Positions 47,871 through 60,200 are shown, counted from the first letter of the stretch. The stretch: 64,000 nucleotides of DNA from Isoetes taiwanensis (GCA_021234155.1 JAJEKV010000058.1:8370992-8434991); one strand, 5' to 3'. Program-made: numbers and translations. The notes: generated by a model from the sequence alone, not told the origin.

Positions 47871-50160
47871 AATGCACACAAATATTAAGAATAGAATACC
47901 CAATGGTAAAAAACAATCAATTCGTGCTTTGATAATATAACTATCATGTTTCGAATATGTGTGTTTAAGTGCTTTGCTAATGTATTAATCCCATTTCTAA
48001 TATGTGTATTTAAGTTGGTTGGTGTCAATTAATTTTGGGTACAAACCATCATGAAATTTAACATCATGTTGAAAGCATTTAACATATTAATGGAAAACCA
48101 AATGCCATTGTTATGATAAGTTGTAGCCTATATAGCAAGAAGCAGGGACTTGTGTACACGCCACTTGATCCTTTGCAAGAGAACTTTAATTTCTTATAAC
48201 TTAGAGGGTAATATACAATGCAAAAGGACTTAGAAATTGTCAATGGTTTTGCATGTCGATTTAGTTGACATGAAGGAAGAACTCCATATTCAAACCATAT
48301 ATAAAGCATGCTCCCTTTTTATTTTGTTTGATGAAAACAAAACCTGGGATCGACACGTGCCCTTGAAAAAAAATGAAAAAAAAAAGGAACTTCGGACGGT
48401 TCCTCTGTTGGGCAAGTCCGTCCTCAAAAATGCTCTGCTCAAAAATGCAAACCCGTCCTCTAAAAGAGGATCATCCTCTTGCTTTACTGAATGCGAGAGA
48501 ACTGATCAAATTTCCGTATTCTTCAATCAAACCTGGAATTTTTGCCGGGTTTGTCATATTTTTTCTTCTGGCTTGGCTCCATTTTGGGTGAGCAGGGATT
48601 TTGAATTGGCGGCCGGATTAAGGACGGATTCAAATCTCTGTTTCAAATCTCGGCTTATTACTGGATTTGAGCCCCAAAAGAGTTTTATTCCCAGTTTCAT
48701 GCCAGGTTTGAATCTAAAACTCCATAATCTTTGTCATTTTTGGCTCTTATGCTCTATCATCAGTCGGATTTCAACTCTTATTCCATACCTCTGAAGCAGA
48801 TTTTGGGCTCCATTAGAAGGTGCAAACGGTTTTGAGTTGATTCTGGAGAAAATCGGCCATGTGCAGATGTGTATGTCGCCATTTTAGGCATTCGGCCAGA
48901 GCACAGGCAAGCCCACCATAAATCGATGCAGAGCCTGTTTTGAGCATGAAGAAACCAATATCTAGATGCTGTTAAATGGATCTGTGGCCTTCCTAGCAAC
49001 CATTTTCCAACAAATCTGGAAAGCTCTGCTATTTTGGAACTCTGTAGAGCTAATTTAAGAGCAAAAGATTTACTATGCATAAAACATCGAATTGGGCGCT
49101 ATCCATTTTGGATTTAGACCGATTCCTTGCATTTGTGGATTCATAGTTTGATTGTTAATATTATTTACCTCAGAGTCAGAGGCCGATGGGTTCTCAATTT
49201 TTTGTGTTGGAAAAAAATGTAAGCTAAAAGGATGCACAGACCTGAAACTAGTAGAATCGTTGATTTTTTTCATTTCTCGTTTGCGCCCTGTATTCTTTTA
49301 TATTGGCCCTCTTGAAATAAAAAACGGTTGCTGTCCAATTTAGACCCAACTCTGTGATATGTAGGCGCCTTGCGAAAGTTAAGAATCCTAGAGCCATAGC
49401 CGGATTTGCTTGCCCGTCACGCAAAAATTACATGAGAATTCGAATCTACGATAGCCAGGAAAAATGAATGCCGTGCAAAAATTCTTTCTTCTGGATTGCC
49501 AGGGTTGGCTCCATTTTCGATGAACAGAGATCTGAAGGCTGGATTAAGATGCAGAATAGAAGAATGTATTGCAGAAAAACTGGGAATCTTCAGAGAAGGA
49601 GCGCAAGTTGTCTGCTCTTTCATTTATATCTTCCTAGTGGGAGATTAAACACATACAATTTCTACCACATACAATTCCTTAACAATAATATCGCTGCATT
49701 GCAAACCCATGATATTTACAACATATTAGAATGCTATACATCTATGTTATCCTTATGGTCATCAGAAGCAGCACGTCCTACACGTCCAGATAAATGAAGA
49801 CGAAAGCTCGGAGGTAAAGTAGCCCAAAGGACTAGTTTGCAGTTATACATTGTTGCTATTCACACAAAGGGGCGTGATGGTGTAATTAAGGATTTGTTGG
49901 CTAAGGGGCAAGTAAATCCCAACGAGAATGAAAATCTGCCAACCACAATTTTCAATTCGGATAAGGTGTCTAATAGACCAATGGGTCTAGCATCATGAAC
50001 CCTTCAAGCCAACGGTTTTGCAATTGAGCAGTATAGTCTTTTAATTGCTAATTTACAAAATCTCCATGTAAGTAATTCACAAAATCCCAACGTGGGTAAG
50101 AGAAAAGTTTGTGGCGGCCTTGGCCGCCGCGATAAGTTTCTTGTATAAATTAAATAAGAT
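47870..50160. other. Intergenic DNA, no gene recognised (copy B)
   Basis: Counterpart of 13480-15740. Only short ORFs; one of 185 codons at 48237-48794 is not supported by copy A, where frames differ. Confidence 0.5.
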
Positions 50161-50162
50161 TG

Positions 50163-50351
50163 CTAAGAACTTAATAGCATTTGCCATAATAGAAGAAGGG
50201 CCTGCCTCCCACCACAATTCCATGTATGTGCTAAAATTATAGTATTCCATGATAATAGATCATGGACATTCATGTTATCAAACACAATAACAGCCTCCTC
50301 CAAACTGCCACACTTGTCATACATGTCAATCAATGCATTCTGCCTAAACAA
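50163..50351 (-). pseudogene. PPR fragment (copy B)
   Basis: Open minus-strand segment NALIDMYDKCGSLEEAVIVF then DNMNVHDLLSWNTII, a good PPR repeat. Frame unbroken here but broken in copy A. No flanking repeats. Confidence 0.78.
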
Positions 50352-50802
50352 ATAAGAATGTCGTCAAATTATTTTTGAATTTGTTGTCACTGAGAGTGGT
50401 CCACGCAATTTATCCCCCCTATTATGCACGTCAAATCTAAGCCATTGATAACAATCTTTAGAAGGAATGCAAGGAAATCAATACAAGATAGAAGGGCCAT
50501 TGAATAATGATCCATACGTGTACCGAAGAAAAAGGGACCCTTGTTAAGCGGCGCTGCCAACAATCTCGGCGGGGCCTTGCGAAAAAACGGCCAGAAAAGC
50601 AAAAGAATTGCAAATTTCATAAAAAAAAATTGGTTGATAAGCCAAGCAACGATAATGATTAAGTTGGATACGACCGGACCTGATCCAATGCGGGCTTGAA
50701 TTGTCTTTGCACTCACCACATTACATGGTATTCCTCTCAGAAACTTTTGACGTGCATATCCACTAAAGCACACTTCCGACACTCCTATGCATGAAGTTGC
50801 TT

Positions 50803-50888
50803 CGGCTGACATTTTAATGCCAGTTAATGTCACTCCGCTCAGAAACGGCTGACATTTTAATGCCAGTTAATGTCACTCCGCTCAGAAA
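50803..50888 (+). repeat. 43-bp tandem repeat with palindromic core (copy B)
   Basis: Two units (50803-50845, 50846-50888) starting cggctgacattttaatgcc and containing gacatt...aatgtc, which can fold on itself. It lies 130 bp downstream of the DENN stop codon. Confidence 0.88.
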
Positions 50889-51018
50889 GACGCAAAATTT
50901 TGTATATTGCATTCCTTTAGATTTCAAATACAGAAAATAGATACAAAATCCATCCCTTGAACAAGAGAGGAAAGAATACTTAAGGCTAGTGTAAAATGGG
51001 CATTTTAGATACAATGCA

Positions 51019-53109
51019 CTAATCAATTTGAAAATTTGAGAGAACAGCATCTGTGTGGCTGAGAACAGTTGTGTATCTGCAAAAAGCTGCCAAGTTCTCG
51101 TCTAAATCAGCATTTATAAAACTTAACCCACATGGTCCAACAAGATGAGTGGCATTTAATACCAACCTTGATGAAAGGATGATCATGACTTGCAAAAGAA
51201 TCAATGAAGCTCTCCTTAAGAAGCAATGACACCTGAAATCCAGAATGATGGCCTCAAACAATATTCATTTAACAAAGTTCTATTACTGCTAAGCCAAGCT
51301 TTGCTTGCCTACTCTGTCATTATTTGCGTGAATATTTGTGATTGTATGTGACCTGACATCCATGCACAGGGATTCCAGGTAACTTCATAAGACTGCTAAA
51401 AACCCTTCTGTGGCTTTTGCCTCGGGTTAAGACATATACGCCACCATACCAAATCTAAATAATGTATTTATTGCATAATGCCAATGCTAACTCCCGATGC
51501 CTTGGTAACTGAGGCAAAGATGCCATTTTCACCTGTAGAATGCAACAATTATTATTGTTGGAGAATCCCAAGACAAAATGTCATGTAAAATATTCCCAAT
51601 ACAAAGATTCAAAACCATTTAAACTATTGGAGATGAATACCTGGTCTTTGTTGCCATTCACACGCATCAAGTTGGAGGTCGTGACACGCACTTCAGACGT
51701 TTTGTGCTGCACCCCAACCTATAGAAGAGCAATCACGCTAGGCATAGACATAAGACATGCAACTCAACAGGCCTTGGTGGTTATAGATGGCTCACAATGA
51801 ACGGTACTGGAGCATCCAAATAATCCAACATTTTATTTGGCAGGATCTGTCAAAAGATGGAATGAGATGTGCAGACCTTTTTAAGAGTTACACTTAGCAA
51901 ACAACCCATTAACTCTGTATGTCTTTACATGTTAATCCATTTTACCAATCGAAAGTGCATCTTCAACATGCATTAAACATACAAGGAAGGACCTGGTGAA
52001 CAAGGACTTGGTGGCATGCAAAGGAACTTTAGACCTTTAACTGTGGACAAAGCATTGTATATGACATCAAACATGCCCCTATTCATTATATATTTAAAGT
52101 TCTCCCAAATCAAAAGCTCCCTATTTTGTGTCTAGACTATTACACTTGTTTGTCTTTCATTATGGCGCTGAAACAGATGGCATGAATAAGAATAATTGTA
52201 CATACAGGAAGCAAGAGGCTTTGCCACTCAAATGGCCTAAGCATAGGTTTCAACGGAAACACAACAGCGAATAAGATTCCCTGAACAAGAAATTTCGAGT
52301 TAGTTAGGCTAACAAATAACCACAACTTGCTTTTCCACCAATACTCCAGCAAGCATTGTCATAACCTGCAACAATAAGGATTAACTAAATGCACATAAAA
52401 GTAGAATGTTGCCATTTCAATTCTGAAACCAACATCTTTTTGTCAAATGAGCAGGCAGCCTTACACTCTGAAGTGAGAAAGATCTGCAGACGGTCGCCCT
52501 TATCCAAATAGATAATAAAAGAGCTTCTTCCTCGGCTAATGCTGCGGCCCGAAACTAATGAAGGCGGAAGTATTGAAGCAACATGTGAATATTAGAAAGT
52601 CAACATATTATAAAGCAAACAAAATACTACCTCAGCCAATTCAAGGTTACTCCTGCATGAGCTTGGATCTAAAGTGTGATCTGAAGCTTGAAAGTTAAGA
52701 CAAGTCCCTCTCTCTGGTATAGGCACTTGGTGGTATGAACAAATTATCTGTAAACAATCCTCGTCATGCCTGAATCAACAATCACCAATGATTGTAACAT
52801 GTTTCTGAAAACATATTTTCAAAATCTAGCTAAGAATATCTACATACCTCTGCCCAAGCAAGGATAGTATCACACCCATAATCATCTTCCTGTCCAGATG
52901 AGCTCGCTTTAGCAAGATTATCATCATCTGAGTTGGCACTCTGGGCAGAGCTTTCAACTATATTATTTATGATATATCAATGAAATCAGTTTAAGGACAT
53001 TTACATTTGTATTTCATGTTCCTAGTCCTAGTATATGATAACATAATTAAACCTCAACAAATATATAAGAAACTCTGTACCTATAAATTGACTTTGGACT
53101 TTCAATTTG
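51019..53109 (-). CDS. DENN-domain protein gene, 5'-truncated (copy B)
   Basis: Spliced gene with GT/AG borders. Exons, 5' to 3': part near 53109-53088 (QIESPKS); 52957-52848; 52747-52631 (YHQVPIPERGTCLNFQ, SNLELAE); 52548-52465 (AEEEALLLSIW, CRSFSLQS); 52365 to about 52312 (MTMLAGVLVEKQVVVIC); 52280-52206 (MLRPFEWQSLLLP); 51846-51796 (NKMLDYLDAPVPFI); 51718-51641 (VGVQHKTSEVR); 51532 to about 51478; 51232-51167 (VSLLLKESFIDSFASHDHPF); 51086-51019 (LFADTQLFS, HTDAVLSNF, TAG). This matches the cDENN and dDENN parts of plant DENN proteins of the At5g35560 type. Most exons keep phase 0. The last exon is one base short (68 bp). DENN proteins act as Rab exchange factors. The 5' end is cut by the duplication breakpoint. 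Confidence 0.85.
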
Positions 53110-53540
53110 TTCGTGCGCATCGTTCCTACTGCAAAATTTGTATTTGAACCGACATTGCATAATCCATCATCAACACCCACACAACCATTTGCGTGGATAT
53201 GTCCGATCATGTTTTCCATCCTCGGGAGTCATTAGAAGTATGCACATCGTTTGCGGCTTTCTACCATCGACCCATTATGCTTTCGTAGAAGAACTTTCCT
53301 CCAATGTGTTCCAAATCCACTTCCAGAATGTCAACTAAAAGCTGCTCCTATTTGATACAGTGCAGAAATTTGCAGCTTTATATGGACCCCATGTGCAGAG
53401 TCTCTATGAGGTGCAAACAAAGAACCCAAACATCATGGTTGAATAATTTCACAATCCTTTTTACCTGGTCCTTCCTTCTGGTACTTAACGGAAGTGCCTT
53501 AAAATTTAATCACAATGTACTTGAGTTGTAAAGAAACTAC
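53110..53540. other. Breakpoint-adjacent unique DNA
   Basis: Follows the end of duplication homology. A minus-strand acceptor-like ttttgcag lies about 35 bp before the DENN exon remainder, so the exon might still be spliced. No helicase exon is readable here although one would be expected after 53541. Confidence 0.45.
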
Positions 53541-54679
53541 CTCATCGCTGCAATTCTTCTGGGCTGGGTCACCAAAATATGGACGTCTGCACCAAAACCT
53601 TGTAGTTCCAGTATAAATTGTGGAACCTAATAAATACACATCCCATCCAAAAATCATGTGGTGAACAAATACTGTTCTTTCCAGTCTCCAAGTTGGATGC
53701 AAACCTGTGTTGTCTTTCCAGAGCCCGTTTCACCTGTCAAAAGGGTCAAAGGATTATTTCTGATTACATCCAATATTTCTTCACGCCTTATCCACGCAGG
53801 CAGGGATTGGCGTGCTCGAAGTTGTGCAGAGAATTCAGGAGATGACATCTTGTGTTTTGCATTTGTGTGTAACATAGCATTTGTTGCAGCAACTTCCGTA
53901 GCCCCATTCATTACTTTCGCATCATGCGGGAGAATCTCTGTGCCAGCGGTGGTTGCTGGCTCTGATATTTTCTCAATAAGCACTGTGTGCAGAATATGCT
54001 ATATCATGGCAAGTTCATTTTGTTGAAGATCAACAACAGTTGGATCCTCGTTTTGCTATAAAATGAAACATGCCTTTATTAATTAAAGGAGGATGTCAAA
54101 ACCTAACTCCACTGAAGCACAAAAAAACAAAAAACATCTATTATTGCAGCTACCTGCTGAACTTGCAATGTCATGCCAAAGATATCAGGACAAGCAATAG
54201 CAAGTGTTCTTGGCTTCTGTAATAAACCTTCTTCATGAAGCCTTTCACACGCACATAATACAACATTTCCGTTCTGCTTCTGCCTTGCTGCTGCCTTTTC
54301 CAAATGAAGAGATCTAGAGTTGTCTAAATTACTTCTGAGACTGCATCATGTACGAAACCCTGGAATTTAGGGTAAATGATTATATCACAAGAACTAAGAG
54401 GAGATTCACTGAATTTGTGGTCATTACAAGCAAATGCATCACTTAATCACTAAAAAAAAAAAGCAGATTAGTGCTAAGGTATGACATACCCTTAATTTTG
54501 CATTCTACATTGCGAGACTCTTGGTGCAAACGGTTCTCGACATTGCTCCTGGGGCGTTGGCTTAGGCTTGAGGAGCCCTCGAACTTGAGTGCAGTTATTC
54601 TGTGTGACGAGCAAATGAATACAGAGCAACCTTGAGCACAGCAAAAGAAAGAAACCAGCTTCTTCAAGAAATGAGACAT
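53541..54679 (-). CDS. DExH/DEAH-box RNA helicase, 5' exons only
   Basis: Minus-strand exons: about 54679-54490 (SNVENRLHQESRN); 54340-54154 (LEKAAARQKQNG, EGLLQKPRTL); 54055-53705 (SLPAWIRREEILDVIRNN, then Walker A motif GETGSGKTTQ); 53626-53541 (VPQFILELQGFG, LVTQPRRIAAM, motif Ia). Phases fit across all three junctions and borders are GT/AG. Motif I plus TQPRRIAA place it with DHX36-like plant DExH helicases, which unwind RNA using ATP. The rest of the helicase (DExH box, motifs III-VI, HA2, OB) is missing: DENN exons of the same strand follow after 53109. An in-frame TAG at 53999-54001 interrupts exon 3. Start codon at 54679 is a guess. Confidence 0.8.
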
Positions 54680-54740
54680 CGATTTCTTTACCAGGTGACT
54701 GCGAGTTTATAGGAAGTAGGAGGTTTGGAGAAGTCACCAG

Positions 54741-54780
54741 CATATTCTAGGGATATTCTAGGATATACCTAGGATATGCC
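54741..54780. repeat. Short palindrome cluster
   Basis: atattctaggg, atattctagg and cctaggatat lie side by side, making direct and inverted copies of a 10-bp word between the divergent helicase and DUF7869 genes. It could fold into a hairpin or be part of a shared promoter; function unknown. Confidence 0.5.
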
Positions 54781-54880
54781 AAAAGCCCACATAAACAAGG
54801 GTTTGCCCCCCTAGGGGCAACCCAAAAATAGCAATGGTTTCAGATAATATACATATTCTAAACGATGTTCTCAACGTTGT

Positions 54881-57240
54881 TTGCTTAAGATTGGACTAAA
54901 GGAATTGAGGTTGATTCGTGATAGTTACAGTTCAATGACTCTGCTAGACCAAAGGGGCTACTTAGCCTTCAATATTAGGCCAGATGATGGTGATAAGTTT
55001 ACTTACACAGCTGGTGGCCACACCGTCTGTCAAACGGCCTTCAAATTGATTCATGCTTTAGGCAGCAGACGACTTGACCGCCTGAAGAAAAGGCTTGATA
55101 AGAATCCAGGCATCAATGACTACTGCCATTCAGGAGGCATAACCAGAATTCATGCCCTTCAATGTGTTTCCTGGATGGAAGGTTTCTTTAAGGAGTCTTG
55201 TGAGAAACTCCCTAATAGCCCTATGTACCACTTGAGTGACAATTTCACGAAACAAGAAGTCTATGATAATTATAAGGAGATGTGTGTTGAGGCTGGAGAA
55301 CGCTTTGTCTGCTACTCTTACTTTATTGTGCTCTGGAAAAAAGAGTTTTCTCGCGTGTCCATTCCTAGGAAGCATAGGATGTCTATTTGTGCTACATGCT
55401 CTGAATTAAAAGCTCAGAGACAAAATGCAAGGACACTTCACACTAAAAGTAAGCTTCCAGGACGTGTTCTTGCCTAGTTCTACTTAAAAGTAGGTTCTTT
55501 CCTAAACATATTTTCATTTCAGATGCATTGAAGGAGAAACTGAACAAGCACAGAGAACAACAATCTTTGGAAAGGAGAAAATTGACAAAACATAGGAAGA
55601 AAGCACTGGAACAACCACTCAACTACATATCAGTTGTTATTGATGGAATGGACCAGAAGAAGACCACCCTACCACATTTTGTCAATGTGCCTAAGGATGC
55701 TGCTGAAGAAGATTTCATACATCTGCATGTTGTTGGTGCTATGGTATTTAATGGAAAACTATCTTGCAAGGCATTTTTGAATTATCCAAACATTCATGCT
55801 GATCCAAATCTCACTATCACAATATTGAATAAGCTTCTTTCCAATCTAGAACATATACCACCGGTTCTGTATCTTCAGCTAGACAACACGACAAGGGAAA
55901 ATAAGAATCAGGCGTTGTTTGCTTACTGTGCTATGCTAGTAGAGAAACAAATCTTCAAGAAGGTGAAGATTGGTTTCCGCTTGTTGGTCATACACACGAC
56001 CAAATTGATCGAGATGTTCAAGAGGTTCTCTAAACGCCTTGCTCGAAAAAAAAGCTCTCGACCTACCAGCAATGATTGAGGTTATCCAAGATTCCTACAA
56101 TCCTCGCCCGGACATCGAGTTATTGGAAGAAACTTATGATTTCAAAGAATGGATTTTTCAAGAGATCAAGCGGGTCACTGTGCTATTGAGCCCTTGAGAA
56201 ACATTACATTTCAGCATCGGATCAAAATTTCACTTGTAGATGGGGGCCATCTTACAAGGAAAGAAATATGCCACATCTTTGCAAAGGGCGACCAACAAAG
56301 CAGTATTCAATTCATTCGCACCATCCCCAATACTAGTTCCATGCTCTCTGCAGAGCAAATGCCTCTAAAAAGCTTGAAAGAAATCACAAAGAGTAAAAAG
56401 GAGGGAAGAGCATTTGACTCAAACAAATCATTAGATTTTATTGAGACAAGTATTCATCGTGCTCTAACCACTTTGGGGAGGCAGATGTTTTATGGTGGCC
56501 TCATTTTTTTTTTTTCGACAAGAACGTGACATTTTGCAAGCTTCATTACAAGGTCGAAGACCGTTACATTCAACTGGCCATCTAGGCAAACTCTCCCTGT
56601 GCAAGTTGATAATCAAGAGGAACATGTAGAGATATTGGCTAGCTCAGATGAAGATGACAGAGTCATGTACACCGCCCCAGACGCACAAAGACAACAAGTT
56701 GCTCGAGTATCCGGTTTCGTCTCTCGAGATTCGTAAAGGAATGCTCATAGCTGTCCCGGTGATAATGATGAATCTGGGAAGCCGCTCGCTAGCTAAAGTA
56801 CCTTGGAGGTAACAAGAGAGGATGGAATTCCCACTCAATTAAAAGTGCAATCGGATGAGAACAAATGCCGCCGGTGCTTTCAAATTGGGAGTTATACTTT
56901 GGAGATGGTAAAACAGAGTGGGAAAGAGAGCAAAGTCCAAAGCAAGCAATCGCTGTCATAGATCTATCCGAAGTGAAGGTTCTTGCATATGACTTTGTTC
57001 CGACCGGGCCGCTAATAAGTTACGATAGTCACTCAAACTTTAATAAGGTCGGCATGTGGATTAGACAAACAACCTAGAAAGGTGACCAAAAAAGATGATG
57101 ATGAGGACTCACTTGTAGACAAAGTGAGGAAGAAGATCGTTCGAAAGTACATCCAGTTTTGAGAGTGAAGCTGAGGATGAAGGCTCAAGTGATCGGGGAT
57201 TAAATGAGTGGGAGGATGAGATGCATCCCGATCTTGCCGC
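54881..57240 (+). pseudogene. DUF7869-type transposase-like gene
   Basis: Exon 1 (54881-55448) has HSGGITRIHALQCVSWMEGF, a YHLSDNFTKQEVYDNYKEMC segment and a CATC motif. A 74-bp intron with GTAAGC donor and TTTCAG acceptor lies at 55449-55522. Exon 2 has VVIDGMDQKKTTLPHF (about 55635), LQLDNTTRENKNQ (about 55875), then GHTHDQID (about 55985) one frame off. The tail has PLRNITFQHRIKIS, an acidic KKDDDEDSLVDKVRKK region and stops. These motifs define the DUF7869 family, of unknown biochemistry but transposase-like, with conserved Asp/Glu residues. Two frame breaks near 55980-56005 fit CTG read as CG and CAG read as CGAG. Further breaks lie near 56050, 56160 and 56700. Possibly intact in reality. 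Confidence 0.75.
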
Positions 57241-57249
57241 AAAATGTAA

Positions 57250-60200
57250 GTTTGTCCGATGACTCGAACATGTAAAAAAAAAAGTGTGTGTGTGATGATT
57301 ATCCATCAAAATGTCCTATATTTTTGACAATTTTGTTCATAATTTTGTACAATTTTCACAACCATGAATATATCACTTCTTTGTCACTCTATTACCCTTG
57401 CTATTTTTTTTATTGCCCCTTTTTTGCTACACTTTATAAAAGTAATTATTTTTTGTTCTAGTTTAGGAGGATGAAAATTGCTATTTAAAATTTTTGCATG
57501 AAAGTTATGTTCAATCAACCCCTCAAAAATGGTACCTAAATTACTTAAATTGTCACACCTGTCACAAAAAAATCTTAAAAATGGACTTTTTAAAGGGAAT
57601 TTTAGGGAATCTTTCAAAGATTCCTTTTGAAGTGCGTTTCCAGCAAATAAGTGCGTTTCATTTTAAACTTTGTTAAATGGGCCGATTGCCAGATTTGATT
57701 CATTTCCTACCAGTCTATTCTATAGGAAACAAGTGGATTCCCAGATTTGAGTCAGCGATTTATTTGTTGTGCCGATTTGCCCTTTTTTTGTTTCCGGCAT
57801 TGCTGGGTTGAGGCCAAGCACTCGAGGATTCTTTGCAGGTGAAGTTTGAGCATTGGATTGAGTTAGGTGTTTGAGTTATGCCACGCCGTGTTTGAGTTAT
57901 GCCATGTTGCTTTATTCATGTGCCGCTTTTTTTAGTTATCCCATGGTGTTTGGTGGAGGAGCGCCCCTTTAAAAGCGGGTCAACAAGGGACCCTAGAAAG
58001 ACCTCAAATGGGCAAACAGGATCTGTGGAGGGAGAATATCCTACGAATTGTGCCATGATCCAAGGGCCCAGAGAAAATAATAACACATTTTAGCCATAAA
58101 GTGCTTGTCCACAAAGCTACAGCAAACTGCAACCATAGATGTAGCTGGAGTTCCTACATGTAATAGCTCCTTACTACTTTCTATAATATTGCCATTGACA
58201 GCACTGATAAACTTCTAATTATTTCGTTTGGTATTTGGGGGTGGTATTTTTGGCATGGTTTTGCCAAGATTTCGCCCCTGTATTGTATGCGAAAACGTAG
58301 TCAAGCTGTATTATTTAGCTGATTTGAGCTACTTGTTGGCTCTGAAATGTAGATGTTCCAAATTGGGTTGTGGGTATGTGTTTTCTTGGCGTTTCTAGGG
58401 CATGGTACGAGAATGGAAGGCATGGAATGTGCACATGGGCATGTCTGTTGGGAAGACATGGCATGCGATTCTTGTCGGTTCCAGAGAAAGGTGTCATGAC
58501 AGGGGCAATCTTTGTGCAATCTTTGAGCGCAGATGACAGGGGCAGACAGAGGCTTAATAGTTCGTGGGGGCAGACAGAGGCTTGTTGAGGGCTTGTTCGT
58601 GCCAATTCGATTTCTTCAGAGATGCAGGCTGGGGCAGGCTGGCAGAGGTTCATTTTCTCACAGATGGAGTCTAGGCTGGGGATTCTGCCGATTTAAAATC
58701 CAGGAATAGACCGGTTCAATCTGTATTTAGAGTATTCTAGGAATTGGTGGGTTCAAATTCGGTGCTTAGCATTGATGGGTCTTAATTGTGTATGGTCGAT
58801 TCAGAATGCACGGAGGGTTTTGGTGAGGCGTGGAGAGTGGCAAAGAGTTGTGTTCGGTGGCAAAGATTGAGATACAGGGCACAGGCCAATTCTAAGCGGA
58901 CTTGAAAGTGTGCTGTTCAGAGGGCGAAAGCGTTTTGGGAGAGCAAAGGAGGTATGGTTTAAGCCAGCTGTGGTTTGTATTCTGAGCCCACTCATACCAT
59001 AGGATTTGCCGTGCGTATTTCTGGCAAAATATTCATACCCGTGGATCTAGAACCCCACAAATATGCCACGAATCAACGACTCACAGTCAACATTACGAAA
59101 AAAAACCCATAAGGAATGAATAATTTGGAATAAGCAACTTCAGTCCAACCATTAATCATTGATAGCGTATCACAACATTAAACAACACTACGGTGAAGAA
59201 GAATCAAAGCACGTTTAATTTGAGGGTTTACCCCAACAACTGCTAGTTTTATTACAAGAGAGGGACAGAATGACGTCCACTTGGAAACACCAATATTGGG
59301 TTGCATGTGAAAAGAGGACGTGTTAAGAAAGATATCTTGAAGTTGGTCAGTCATGCTCGTATCAAGCTTGTAAGCCGTATATACCTTTGCAACTTAAAAC
59401 TTTAGTATCTTGAAAATGACATACAACTAATGCATCAGCCATACGTTTGAGCAATATGAACTTCTTTCACTGAATAAACATGACCTTTAGTAAAGCTAGC
59501 TTGAGATAAAATCTAGCAATAGCTCATTCCTTCACAAATCGATAATAGTACACGAGGCAAATGTTAGCATGGATGGAATCAGCTCAGACACTGTCCTTCC
59601 CTTCAACTCCTTTTCATCAATCAGATAATTTTCTCCATCAAATCACTCTACTTTGCATAGCTTCTGATACTTTCTGCTCTCCAACAACCAATCATGTCCA
59701 CCATAAGGACGACACAAACATGCAGATGAAATTGTGCTTGTGATTTTACCAAGAAACAATAAAACTAGGCGCTCACAATGGTAATATTTTCTTGCGTCTT
59801 CTGGCCAAGATTCTAGACCTTGTAAGCTGTAGGCTAACTGGCAATAAAATAGCAGAAATAAAACAGAGACATGCTACCCATGTAAACTTGTAATACAGTG
59901 CTGTAATTGATGAAAAAACCAGCATTACAAACAGCAACAAGAAAAGAACTGCTTTGATCGCCTCTGTCCTGCATCACACATTACATAAAATTAACAAAGG
60001 TGCCAGGCACAAAGAGCAAAAATATCTCTTTAATCTTCTACACAATGAGATACCATATTGTATATGCTGATTGTACATCTGAACATAAAATAATTTGCGA
60101 TCTACAAATTATTTTGAGTCTACCTTCTGTGTTATTTTGTACACAAGATAAACTTTTCACGATACCTAAACTTGCCAGAATGATTGTTCTGCAAAAATAA

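Larger units (their letters stand above)
34372..53109 (+). repeat. Segmental duplication, copy B
   Basis: Direct counterpart of 1-18696 at an offset of about 34.37 kb. The right end is at 53109, inside a DENN exon, after which the sequence is unrelated to that following copy A. Coding frames are much better preserved here, notably an unbroken 986-codon gag/protease/RNase H frame. Confidence 0.95.

Noticed and set aside
48237-48794. 185-codon plus-strand ORF
   Set aside because: The frame is not maintained in copy A (13840-14094) and there is no family resemblance.
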